From Massilia frigida (GTDB lineage: Bacteria; Pseudomonadota; Gammaproteobacteria; Burkholderiales; Burkholderiaceae_D), in the NCBI RefSeq assembly GCF_011682175.1, contig NZ_WHJG01000014.1:1-64000 (forward strand): a DNA stretch of 64,000 nt, in the 5' to 3' direction. Made by a program: the position numbers and the translations under genes. The notes under the pieces are model-generated. The model saw only the letters and a program-made list of their open reading frames with translations. It was not told the origin of the DNA and made no database searches. Of this stretch, positions 56,825 to 64,000 are shown piece by piece. The first letter of the stretch is position 1. Each line of letters starts with the position of its first letter.

Positions 56825-57463
56825 ATGAGTCTACGTTTGGGCGATACCGCTCCGGATTTCGAGCAGGATTCTTCGCTGGGAACGATCAAGTTTCACGAAT
56901 GGGCAGGCGACTCCTGGGTGGTGCTGTTTTCGCACCCGGCCGACTTCACGCCCGTCTGCACCACCGAGCTGGGCCTTACCGCCAAGCTCAAACCGGAATT
57001 CGACAAGCGCAATGTGAAAGCCATCGCCCTGTCGGTCGATCCGGCCGAGCTGCACAAAACCTGGATCAAGGATATCGAAGAGACGCAAAAAACCGTGGTG
57101 GGCTTCCCGATCATCGCCGATGCCGACAAAAAAGTGGCATCCCTGTATGACATGATCCACCCGGAACAGTCGGCCACGGCCACCGTGCGTTCGCTGTTCG
57201 TGATCGATCCCAAGAAAAAGATCCGCCTGTCGATCACTTATCCGATGAGCACCGGGCGCAATTTCGACGAAGTGCTGCGCGTCATCGACGCCCTGCAACT
57301 GAGCGACGCCTACACCGTGGCCACCCCCGGCAACTGGCGTGACGGCGACGATGTGATCATCCCGCTGAGCGTGCAAGATCCCGAACTGATCAAGCAGAAG
57401 TATCCGAAAGGCTACACTGCCGCGCGTGCTTACCTGCGCGTCACGCCCCAGCCGAACAAGTAA
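56825..57463 (+). CDS. 1-Cys peroxiredoxin (Prx6 type)
   Basis: A 212-residue peroxiredoxin that reduces peroxides. The active-site block FSHPADFTPVCTTELG carries the peroxidatic Cys45, and Arg in ATVRSLFVIDP completes the pocket. The C-terminal extension GDDVIIPLSVQDPELIKQKY and YLRVTPQPNK is typical of Prx6 and no resolving Cys is present. GGAG precedes the ATG at 56825; a start 4 codons upstream is less likely. Confidence 0.95.
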   Translation: MSLRLGDTAPDFEQDSSLGTIKFHEWAGDSWVVLFSHPADFTPVCTTELGLTAKLKPEFDKRNVKAIALSVDPAELHKTWIKDIEETQKTVVGFPIIADADKKVASLYDMIHPEQSATATVRSLFVIDPKKKIRLSITYPMSTGRNFDEVLRVIDALQLSDAYTVATPGNWRDGDDVIIPLSVQDPELIKQKYPKGYTAARAYLRVTPQPNK

Positions 57464-57585
57464 AACCGGGCGCCGCGCGGCGCCGCCCGGCGCTGGTACG
57501 GCGAAACGCATAAGCAAATAAGCTTTCCGTTGTTTGAATAAAGGCTGAGTCCCTATACCCTTGCGGCTATTCTAGGGGCTCATCC

Positions 57586-58359
57586 ATGCAACTTACGTAC
57601 ATCATTTCAGGTTTCGCGGTCGGCCTGCTGGTCGGCATGACCGGCGTCGGCGGCGGCTCCCTCATGACTCCGCTGCTGACCTTGCTGTTCGGCGTGCCGC
57701 CATCGGTCGCCGTCGGCACCGACCTCGCCTTCGCTTCCATCACCAAATCGGCCGGCGCCTTCACTCACCGCATGCGCGGCACCGTGCGCTGGGATATCGT
57801 GCGCCACCTCTGCTACGGCGCCTTGCCGGCCGCCGTGGCCGCTACCCTGGCGCTCAAGCAATTCGGCACCCTCGACAAGGAAATCGGCCAGATCATCCGT
57901 TACTCCATCGCCGGCTCGGTCATGCTGACCGTGATCGCGCTACTGTTCAAAGGCAAGATGCTGGCCTGGATCAACGCCAAGCCCGAGCGCCAGTTGCAGG
58001 GCAAGCCGCTGGCGGCCGCCACCATCGTGTCCGGCGCGCTGCTGGGCGTGCTGGTGACGGTTTCGTCGATCGGCGCCGGCGCGATTGGCGCCACCTTGCT
58101 GGTCATGCTGTATCCCCGCATGAGCGCGGCCGAAGTGGCTGGCACCGACATCGCCTACGCCGTGCCGCTGACCGCGATTGCCGCCTTCGGCCACTGGTGG
58201 CTGGGCTCGATCAACTGGGCCTTGCTCGCCATGTTGCTGATCGGTTCGCTGCCCGGGATCACCCTCGGTTCCTGGATCGCCAAATCGGTGCCGGAAGGTT
58301 TCTTGCGCGCCTTGCTGGCGACCACCCTCACCTTGGTCGCGGTCAAGCTGGTCTATTAA
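57586..58359 (+). CDS. TauE/SafE-family (TSUP) permease
   Basis: A 257-residue membrane permease: GFAVGLLVGMTGVGGGSLMT is the family signature and SSIGAGAIGATLLVMLYPRM its repeat half, with about eight transmembrane helices. TSUP proteins move sulfite, sulfonates or other organosulfur anions. Its position 0.6 kb before cysTWA makes a sulfur-anion role likely, though that is inference. Its stop codon overlaps the stop of the convergent next gene. Confidence 0.9.
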   Translation: MQLTYIISGFAVGLLVGMTGVGGGSLMTPLLTLLFGVPPSVAVGTDLAFASITKSAGAFTHRMRGTVRWDIVRHLCYGALPAAVAATLALKQFGTLDKEIGQIIRYSIAGSVMLTVIALLFKGKMLAWINAKPERQLQGKPLAAATIVSGALLGVLVTVSSIGAGAIGATLLVMLYPRMSAAEVAGTDIAYAVPLTAIAAFGHWWLGSINWALLAMLLIGSLPGITLGSWIAKSVPEGFLRALLATTLTLVAVKLVY

Positions 58360-58775
58360 GGGCCGTCCGGACCGCCCAGGCGCGGCCAGGCCTGCGCCAC
58401 GCGCGCGCGCAGGGCAGGGTCGGCCGCGACGAGCGGCGCCAGCCAGCGCAGCACCGCTGCCGCTTCGTGGCGCAGTTCGGTCCACAGCGCAAATTCGCAG
58501 TTCAGCGCCGCGTTGACATACACCCGCACCAGCAGCTCGCGCTCGACCGGCGCCGCCCCCACCGCGGCGCCCAGGCGCACGTAGGCCGCTACCAGCGCCC
58601 GCATGTCGCCGCCGCGCGGCAGCATCGGCGCCGGATCGCACTCCTGCGCCCAGACGTGGAAGATGGCGCGCAACGCCGGCGGCACCCGCACGCTGAGCAG
58701 CGCTTCGGGCGCCCGGCCACTATCCGGCGCAGCCGGTTCACGCGCGCCACCCTGCAAACGTTCAAGTCGGTCCAT
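58356..58775 (-). CDS. Hypothetical 139-residue protein
   Basis: No family recognised. A strong AGGAGG precedes the ATG at 58775, which makes coding likely. The product is helical and hydrophobic in patches (LLSVRVPPALRAIFHVWAQE, LRALVAAYVRLGAAVGAAPV-like, HEAAAVLRWLAPLVAADPAL), has no signal peptide and no known motif. Its stop overlaps the TauE/SafE stop by 3 nt in a tail-to-tail layout, and it points away from the cys operon. Confidence 0.7.
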   Translation of the reverse strand: MDRLERLQGGAREPAAPDSGRAPEALLSVRVPPALRAIFHVWAQECDPAPMLPRGGDMRALVAAYVRLGAAVGAAPVERELLVRVYVNAALNCEFALWTELRHEAAAVLRWLAPLVAADPALRARVAQAWPRLGGPDGP

Positions 58776-59003
58776 GCTGCCTCCTGGTCGTTGCATGTCA
58801 GACCGCGCCGGGCCGAGCCGGGTTCAGCCGTTCAGCCCGGCGTTTGTGCCCGCTCAATCGCCTGCGGGGCCGCAGGCGAGGGCGTCTGTCGGTGCAATCC
58901 TAATAGCCAATCGTTCTATACAAATAAGAAATGCTTCGTTTGCGTTATGTAGTTCTGGTGCGATTATTGCCGCCTATTAGACGAATTCGTAATAAGAGGC
59001 CCC

Positions 59004-59855
59004 ATGTCCGCCGTTCATCCCCCTCCGAGAAAAACGCCGCGCCGGGTCTTGCCCGGCTTCGGCCTGACGCTCGGGTTCACCGTTTTCTATCTCTGCCTGA
59101 TCGTCCTGATCCCGCTGTCGTCGGTCTTCATCAAGACCTTCAGCATGACCTGGGCGGCGTTCTGCGAGGTGGTGGCGTCGGAGCAGGCGCTCGCTTCGTA
59201 CCGCCTCAGTTTCGGCGCTTCGTTCATCGCGGCGCTGATCAACACGGTGTTCGGCGGCATCGTCGCGTGGGTGCTGGTGCGCTACGAGTTCCCGGGCCAG
59301 CGCTTCATGGACGCACTGGTCGACCTGCCGTTCGCCCTGCCCACGGCGGTGGCCGGCATCACGCTCACTGCGCTGTACTCGAGCAACGGCTGGATCGGCA
59401 AATACTTCACCGAGCTTGGCATCAAGGTCTCGTACACCCCGCTCGGCGTGGTGGTCGCGCTCACCTTCATCGGCTTGCCTTTCGTGGTGCGCACCGTGCA
59501 GCCGGTGCTGGAAGACCTGGAAAAGGAACTTGAAGAAGCCGCCGCCAGCCTGGGCGCGAACGCCTGGCAAACCTTTTCGCGCGTGGTGTTCCCGGCCGTG
59601 ATGCCGGCCCTGCTGACCGGCTTTGCGCTCTCGTTCGCGCGCGCCACCGGCGAATTCGGTTCCGTCATTTTCATCGCCGGCAACCAGCCGATGATTTCCG
59701 AGATCACGCCGCTGCTCATCTACATCAAGCTCGAAGCGTACAACTACGCCGGCGCCACCGCCATCGCCGTGGTGATGCTGCTGGCCTCATTCGTGCTGCT
59801 GTTGGCCATCAATCTGCTACAGGCGTGGACCCGCGCCAGGACGGGGAAAAAATGA
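59004..59855 (+). CDS. cysT: Sulfate/thiosulfate ABC transporter permease CysT
   Basis: A 283-residue permease of the sulfate/thiosulfate importer. Six helices with [15 protein letters not shown]-like [20 protein letters not shown], the EAA coupling loop [20 protein letters not shown], and [20 protein letters not shown]. Forms the membrane channel with CysW. AAGAGG precedes the ATG; the 228-bp upstream gap is A+T-rich near 58915-58975 and would hold the CysB-dependent promoter. ATGA overlap with cysW. Confidence 0.95.
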   Translation: MSAVHPPPRKTPRRVLPGFGLTLGFTVFYLCLIVLIPLSSVFIKTFSMTWAAFCEVVASEQALASYRLSFGASFIAALINTVFGGIVAWVLVRYEFPGQRFMDALVDLPFALPTAVAGITLTALYSSNGWIGKYFTELGIKVSYTPLGVVVALTFIGLPFVVRTVQPVLEDLEKELEEAAASLGANAWQTFSRVVFPAVMPALLTGFALSFARATGEFGSVIFIAGNQPMISEITPLLIYIKLEAYNYAGATAIAVVMLLASFVLLLAINLLQAWTRARTGKK

Positions 59856-60796
59856 GCACCGTATTGAACCAGGCGGCGACGCCCGCCGGCAAAGGCGCCG
59901 CGCCCAAGCGCCGCTCGCTGCGGGAACTGTTCCTGCGCCCCTCGCATCCGCTCGAACCGGTCTGGGTCAGCGCGCTGCTCAAGCTGGTCGCCTTTGCGTT
60001 CCTGACCCTGTTCCTGTTCATTCCGCTGGCCGCCGTCTTTGCGGAAGCCTTCAAGAAGGGCATCGAAACCTACGTCAAGGCGATCACCGACCCGGACGCG
60101 GTGGCGGCCATCAAGCTGACCCTGATCGCGGCCTTCATCTCGGTGCCGTTCAACCTGGTGTTCGGCGTATGCGCGGCCTGGTGCATCGCCAAGTTCGAAT
60201 TCCGGGGCAAGGCCATTCTGCTCACGCTGATCGACCTGCCGTTTTCGGTCTCGCCGGTGATCGCGGGCCTGATCTATGTGCTCATGTTCGGCGCCCAGGG
60301 CTGGTTCGGCGGCTGGCTCGCCGCGCACGACATCAAGATCCTGTTCGCGGTGCCGGGCATCGTGCTGGCCACTGTCTTCATCACCTTCCCGTTCGTGGCG
60401 CGCGAACTCATTCCGCTGATGCAGTCGCAGGGCAACGAGGAAGAAGAAGCCGCGCTGGTGCTGGGCGCCTCCGGCTGGAATACCTTCTGGCGCGTGACGC
60501 TGCCCAACATCAAATGGGGCCTGCTGTACGGCGTGATCCTGTGTAACGCCCGCGCCATGGGCGAGTTCGGCGCGGTGTCGGTGGTGTCGGGCCATATCCG
60601 CGGCGAGACCACCACCATGCCGCTGCACGTCGAAATCCTCTACAACGAATACAACTTCGCGGCCGCCTTTGCCGTCGCCTCGCTGCTGGCCATGCTGGCG
60701 CTGGTGACCCTGGCGATCAAAACCTTTGTCGAATGGCGTTTGCGCGAAACGATCGCGTTTCACGCCGAAGCACGCAACATGGAGCACGGATCATGA
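59852..60796 (+). CDS. cysW: Sulfate/thiosulfate ABC transporter permease CysW
   Basis: A 314-residue permease, partner of Cys[21 protein letters not shown], coupling loop [40 protein letters not shown] and a C-terminal [20 protein letters not shown] helix. Start and stop overlap its neighbours as ATGA, so cysT-cysW-cysA are translationally coupled. Confidence 0.95.
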   Translation: MSTVLNQAATPAGKGAAPKRRSLRELFLRPSHPLEPVWVSALLKLVAFAFLTLFLFIPLAAVFAEAFKKGIETYVKAITDPDAVAAIKLTLIAAFISVPFNLVFGVCAAWCIAKFEFRGKAILLTLIDLPFSVSPVIAGLIYVLMFGAQGWFGGWLAAHDIKILFAVPGIVLATVFITFPFVARELIPLMQSQGNEEEEAALVLGASGWNTFWRVTLPNIKWGLLYGVILCNARAMGEFGAVSVVSGHIRGETTTMPLHVEILYNEYNFAAAFAVASLLAMLALVTLAIKTFVEWRLRETIAFHAEARNMEHGS

Positions 60797-61866
60797 CGAT
60801 CGAAGTCAGTAATATCAACAAGCGGTTCGGCGATTTTGTCGCCCTCGACAACGTCTCGCTGCAGTTCCCTTCGGGCGAACTGACCGCGCTGCTCGGTCCT
60901 TCCGGCTGCGGCAAGACCACGCTGCTGCGCATTATCGCGGGCCTGGAGTATCCCGATAGCGGGCGCGTGCTGCTCGACGGCGAGGATGCGTCGGACCGCC
61001 ATGTGCGCGAACGCCAGGTCGGCTTCGTGTTCCAGCATTACGCGCTGTTCAAGCACATGACCGTGTTCGAGAACGTCGCCTTCGGGCTGCGCGTCAAGCC
61101 GCGCCGCGACCGTCCGAACGAACAGCAGATCCGCCACAAGGTGCAGCAGCTGCTCGAACTGGTGCAGCTCGACTGGCTGGCCGACCGCCATCCGCCGCAG
61201 CTCTCGGGCGGGCAGCGCCAGCGCATTGCGCTGGCGCGCGCGCTGGCGGTGGAACCGCGCGTGCTGCTGCTCGACGAGCCGTTCGGCGCGCTCGACGCCA
61301 AGGTGCGCAAGGAATTGCGGCGCTGGCTGCGCCGCCTGCATGACGACCTGCACGTGACCAGCATCTTCGTCACCCACGACCAGGAAGAAGCGCTGGAAGT
61401 GTCGGACCAGGTGGTGTTGATGAACAAGGGCCGGGTCGAGCAGCTCGGCTCTCCCGAGCAGGTGTACAACAATCCGGCGTCGCCGTTCGTGTATGGCTTC
61501 CTCGGTAATGTGAACCTGTTCCACGGGCGCGTGAACGATGGCGTCATGGCCAGCGGCGACGCCAGTTTTTCGGTGCCCGGCCATGCGTCGGCCACCAATG
61601 GGCAGGGGATCGCCTACGTGCGCCCGCACGATCTTGACATCGACCGCTATACGCCCGGCGCCGAGGGCATCGTCGTCAAGCTGCGCCGCGCGCATGCCAT
61701 CGGTCCGCTGGCGCAGCTCGACCTGGAGCGCGCCGACAATGCCGAATTGATCGATGCGGTCATTCCCAACGAGCGATACCGCCAGTTGCAATTGAAAGAA
61801 GGCGAAACCCTGGTGGTGCGTCCGCGCCGGATGCAGGTGTTCGTCGATCAGGGAGCAGCGATATGA
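60793..61866 (+). CDS. cysA: Sulfate/thiosulfate ABC transporter ATPase CysA
   Basis: A 357-residue ABC ATPase: Walker A GPSGCGKT (residues 35-42), Q-loop FVFQHYALF, signature [16 protein letters not shown], Walker [17 protein letters not shown], switch [12 protein letters not shown], and a C-terminal regulatory (TOBE) part with [14 protein letters not shown] typical of CysA. Drives sulfate import. No sbp or cysP binding-protein gene is in the window. Confidence 0.96.
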   Translation: MTIEVSNINKRFGDFVALDNVSLQFPSGELTALLGPSGCGKTTLLRIIAGLEYPDSGRVLLDGEDASDRHVRERQVGFVFQHYALFKHMTVFENVAFGLRVKPRRDRPNEQQIRHKVQQLLELVQLDWLADRHPPQLSGGQRQRIALARALAVEPRVLLLDEPFGALDAKVRKELRRWLRRLHDDLHVTSIFVTHDQEEALEVSDQVVLMNKGRVEQLGSPEQVYNNPASPFVYGFLGNVNLFHGRVNDGVMASGDASFSVPGHASATNGQGIAYVRPHDLDIDRYTPGAEGIVVKLRRAHAIGPLAQLDLERADNAELIDAVIPNERYRQLQLKEGETLVVRPRRMQVFVDQGAAI

Positions 61867-62804
61867 ATTTCCAACAACTGCGCTCGATCCGCGAAGCGGC
61901 CCGGCGCGGCTACAACCTGACCGAGGTCGCCAATGCGCTGTTTACGTCGCAGCCGGGCGTGAGCCGCCAGATCCGCGAACTCGAAGACGAACTTGGCGTG
62001 GTGATTTTCGAGCGCAACGGCAAGCGCCTGACCGGGCTGACCGACCCGGGCAAGGGCATCCTGAAAATCATCGACCGCCTGCTGGTGGAGGCCGAGAACC
62101 TGCAGCAGGCCAGCATGGAATACGCGGGCCAGAACAGCGGCACCTTGACCATCGCCGCCACCCACACCCAGGCGCGCTATGCGCTGCCGAAGGTGGTGCA
62201 GTCGTTCCGCAAGGACTTCCCGGAGGTGCGCATCGCGCTGCAGCAGAGCGCTCCCGATCATATCGCCGAGTGGGTCCTGTCGGGCAAGGCCGATATCGGC
62301 ATCGCCACCGAGGGCCTGTCGCAGTTCCCCGACCTGGTGTCGTTCCCGTGTTACCGCTGGAGCCATCTGATCGTGGTGCCGGACCGGCATCCGCTGCTCA
62401 ATTGCTCGCCGATCCGTCTGGAAGACCTGGCCGGCTATCCGCTGATTACCTACGATGTGGGCTTCACGGGGCGCGGGCATATCGATGCGGCGTTCGCCAA
62501 GGCGGGGGTGGGCACCGACATCGTGCTCACGGCGATGGATTCGGACGTCATCAAGCAGTATGTGAGCCTGGGGATGGGCGTGGGGATCGTGGCCTCGATG
62601 GCGTTCGATCATGGGCGCGACAAGGGCTTGCGCGCGGTCGAAGCGTCGCATCTGTTCGCGGCCAACGTGACGCGGCTTGCGGTGCGGCGCGGCGCATATC
62701 TGCGCGCGTATGCGTATCACTTCATCGAGCAGTTTGCGCCGGATGTCTCGCGCGCCGATATCGAGCGCGCGCTCGACGCCGACGCGCCGCGCGAAGCGGC
62801 GTAG
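61863..62804 (+). CDS. cysB: CysB/Cbl-family LysR regulator
   Basis: A 313-residue LysR regulator of the CysB group. It starts [20 protein letters not shown], the conserved CysB N-terminus, with [20 protein letters not shown] as the recognition helix and the effector domain with [20 protein letters not shown], whose Thr/Gln residues bind sulfate or O-acetylserine-type ligands. It activates sulfate uptake genes. ATG overlaps the cysA stop, so the regulator sits inside its own target operon. Cbl cannot be excluded. Confidence 0.93.
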   Translation: MNFQQLRSIREAARRGYNLTEVANALFTSQPGVSRQIRELEDELGVVIFERNGKRLTGLTDPGKGILKIIDRLLVEAENLQQASMEYAGQNSGTLTIAATHTQARYALPKVVQSFRKDFPEVRIALQQSAPDHIAEWVLSGKADIGIATEGLSQFPDLVSFPCYRWSHLIVVPDRHPLLNCSPIRLEDLAGYPLITYDVGFTGRGHIDAAFAKAGVGTDIVLTAMDSDVIKQYVSLGMGVGIVASMAFDHGRDKGLRAVEASHLFAANVTRLAVRRGAYLRAYAYHFIEQFAPDVSRADIERALDADAPREAA

Positions 62805-62809
62805 TGTTT

Positions 62810-62839
62810 GCGCGTGGGGGACTTGGATTTCCCACGCGC
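62810..62839. repeat. Inverted repeat after cysB
   Basis: GCGCGTGGG (62810-62818) and CCCACGCGC (62831-62839) are perfect arms around a 12-nt loop, 5 bp after the cysB stop; a GCCGCCTTGGCGCGGGAGCG piece of the dispersed repeat family follows. Possible transcript end, though no T-run is present. Confidence 0.55.
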
Positions 62840-62892
62840 GCCGCCTTGGCGCGGGAGCGGCGGAGGATGCGCGGCACGTATGCGACATGGCT

Positions 62893-62921
62893 TGCAAATG
62901 CGAATGATTCTCGTTTATACT
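62893..62921 (+). promoter_or_regulatory. Sigma70 promoter with embedded Fur-box-like site
   Basis: TTGCAA (62893-62898), a 17-bp spacer and TATACT (62916-62921) form a well-spaced promoter. The spacer holds GCGAAT-G-ATTCTC, a near-perfect 6-1-6 inverted repeat of the type Fur binds in proteobacteria. Iron repression of the two following genes is therefore likely. Confidence 0.7.
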
Positions 62922-62992
62922 TGATTTCAGCAAGCCATCCACCCACGCATAGCCCGCCGCCGCCAGCCACTGCATACCGTCAAGGAAGCATC

Positions 62993-63268
62993 GTGCCGAG
63001 CAAACATCCACAGAATCCAAGCGAACCTTGCCAGCATGTGACGATCGCCGACAGTACCATCGGCCACGTCAGCATCTGCCCCGAATGCAGCGTGCTGCAC
63101 CTGTCGCTGAACCACGTCTCGGTGCGCTTCACGCCGGAAGCGTTCCGCGCGCTGTCCGGCATGGTCGGCGACGCCCAGGCGCGGCTTGACCACGTTGCCC
63201 AGTCCAACGCCGCTGCTGCCGCCGCCGCCGTCATCGACGACGCGCGCCACGGCCCCAAGCTGCATTAA
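62993..63268 (+). CDS. Small CxxC protein, Fur-regulated candidate
   Basis: A 91-residue protein of unknown family. The N-terminus is hydrophilic (SKHPQNPSEPCQHVTIADST), then HVSICPECSVLHLSLNHVSV with a CPEC pair that could bind a metal or cluster, and a helical C-terminal part ending in an Ala-rich stretch. Starts at GTG 62993 with AAGGAAG 5 nt upstream. It stands behind a Fur-box promoter and 10 nt before the next gene, so both probably respond to iron. Confidence 0.75.
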   Translation: MPSKHPQNPSEPCQHVTIADSTIGHVSICPECSVLHLSLNHVSVRFTPEAFRALSGMVGDAQARLDHVAQSNAAAAAAAVIDDARHGPKLH

Positions 63269-63278
63269 GGAGTAGCGC

Positions 63279-64000
63279 ATGTGCGACCACGATGCCAAAA
63301 AGCCGCTCGCGCGGTTTTTCCCTCCCGACGGCGAAGCGGCTTCGCGCACCTCGTCGTCGCGCCGCCAGCGCCTGTGGGAGCTGCCGGCCAATACCCACTG
63401 CCCGGTGATCGGCGTGTGCCTGCCGCTCGGCGTGCTGCGCAAGCTGGTGAACAAGGGCGTGCGCGGCCAGGCGCTGGCCGACGACTACGAAATCCATGTC
63501 GGCGCGGTGGCCGAATGCGCCAGCCGCAACCGCATCTCGAACCTGCTGCAGGATGCGCTCGACCAGCGTTACGCGCTGGTGCTGCTGCGCTTTCGCGACG
63601 CGCGCAGCGGCGACGCCGTCATGCTGCTGTGGCGCCAGGCGATCGCCCAGGGCGACGTGGCGGGTGCCTTCTGGGCCGCGCTGACGCACCCGCGCAGCGA
63701 TTTCCTGGTGCAGGACATCGTGCTGCGCGAGATGCACATGATCCAGCACCAGGCCGGGGCCAACACGCGCATCGACCACGCGCACTACATCGAGCTGCAG
63801 GAAGAGCATGCGGCGCTGGCGGCCGAACTGGCGCAGTCGCAGCAGCGCCACGTGCGCACCCTGGCCGACAAGGCGCGCGAGCTGGAACAGGTGCAGGGCC
63901 AGTTGATGCATGCGCGCGCCGAGCTGGTGGCGCGCGACAGCAAGTTTGCGTTCTTGCAGGCGGATATGGCGGAACTGAGCGCGTCGGTGCCGGACCTGGA
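63279..64000 (+). CDS. Coiled-coil protein of DUF2325 type, 3' end outside window
   Basis: 240 residues are visible and the frame is open at the right edge. Conserved N-terminal block (RLWELPANTHCPVIGVCLPL, with paired Cys), then LLRFRDARSGD-type and QDIVLREMHMIQHQAGANTR segments, followed by a long heptad coiled coil (ELQEEHAALAAELAQSQQRH onwards). This layout resembles proteins that end in a DUF2325 domain; the domain itself is beyond the window. AAGGAG precedes the ATG. In an operon with the small CxxC gene under the Fur-like promoter. Confidence 0.8.
   Translation, partial: MCDHDAKKPLARFFPPDGEAASRTSSSRRQRLWELPANTHCPVIGVCLPLGVLRKLVNKGVRGQALADDYEIHVGAVAECASRNRISNLLQDALDQRYALVLLRFRDARSGDAVMLLWRQAIAQGDVAGAFWAALTHPRSDFLVQDIVLREMHMIQHQAGANTRIDHAHYIELQEEHAALAAELAQSQQRHVRTLADKARELEQVQGQLMHARAELVARDSKFAFLQADMAELSASVPDL

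Overview
The window is high-G+C bacterial chromosome and looks like a betaproteobacterium of the Oxalobacteraceae (Massilia / Duganella / Janthinobacterium type). That is an inference from the mix of gene families, not from a marker gene: a phasin, a liv transporter, a cysTWA-cysB cluster, HDOD, DUF1631 and DUF2325 proteins, two lone GspE/PilB ATPases, and ribosomal protein genes rpmB-rpmG beside radC. No rRNA, CRISPR array, intact insertion sequence or complete phage was seen.

Layout. 1-7.3 kb (mostly minus strand): a truncated propeller sensor, a translationally coupled trio (Tat-exported alpha/beta hydrolase, DUF1275 and TMEM175-type membrane proteins), and a XapX / amidohydrolase / isochorismatase-like operon. 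7.5-13 kb (plus): an M49-type peptidase, a tandem pair of unfamiliar secreted HExxH proteins behind a perfect hairpin, a BON protein and an HDOD protein. 13-17.7 kb: an nfeD-slipin pair in which nfeD is frameshifted at a G7 run and slipin carries a 12-residue repeat tail running into antisense ydcF; then a YpfJ zinc peptidase. 17.7-24.2 kb: DUF1631, LysR / MBL-fold divergent pair, S41-like protein.

24.3-28.5 kb holds the most interesting unit: three genes fused by 4-nt overlaps encoding an MglA-like Ras-type GTPase, a histidine kinase, and a response-regulator receiver fused to a PilB/GspE-type ATPase. It reads as a self-contained signalling route from a polarity-type GTPase and phosphorelay to a pilus or secretion motor. 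A TonB receptor follows. 31.2-32.4 kb has two tandem tRNA-Lys genes, a decayed tRNA-Lys 3' copy about 0.95 kb away, and a lower-G+C segment between them, which together look like the scar of a tRNA-targeted integrative element. A second GspE ATPase and a spermidine-synthase-like protein come next.

35-46.9 kb is mainly housekeeping: glycine-zipper protein, barstar-like protein, purN, RsmB-type methyltransferase, MscS channel, fatty-acid desaturase, tyrosine phosphatase, rpmG, rpmB, radC, SH3-like secreted protein, fkpB and ispH. 47-51.5 kb: livHMGF (without a binding-protein gene) and a phasin gene. 51.9-58.8 kb: EamA transporter, nitroreductase, PBP7-type endopeptidase, IclR regulator, dgkA, RBBP9 hydrolase, 1-Cys peroxiredoxin, TauE/SafE permease. 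59-62.8 kb: the fully coupled sulfate operon cysT-cysW-cysA-cysB. The right edge has a promoter with a Fur-box-like site driving a small CxxC protein and a truncated DUF2325-type protein.

Dispersed palindromic repeats of a GTCRTTCC...GGAAYGAC type sit in several intergenic gaps.
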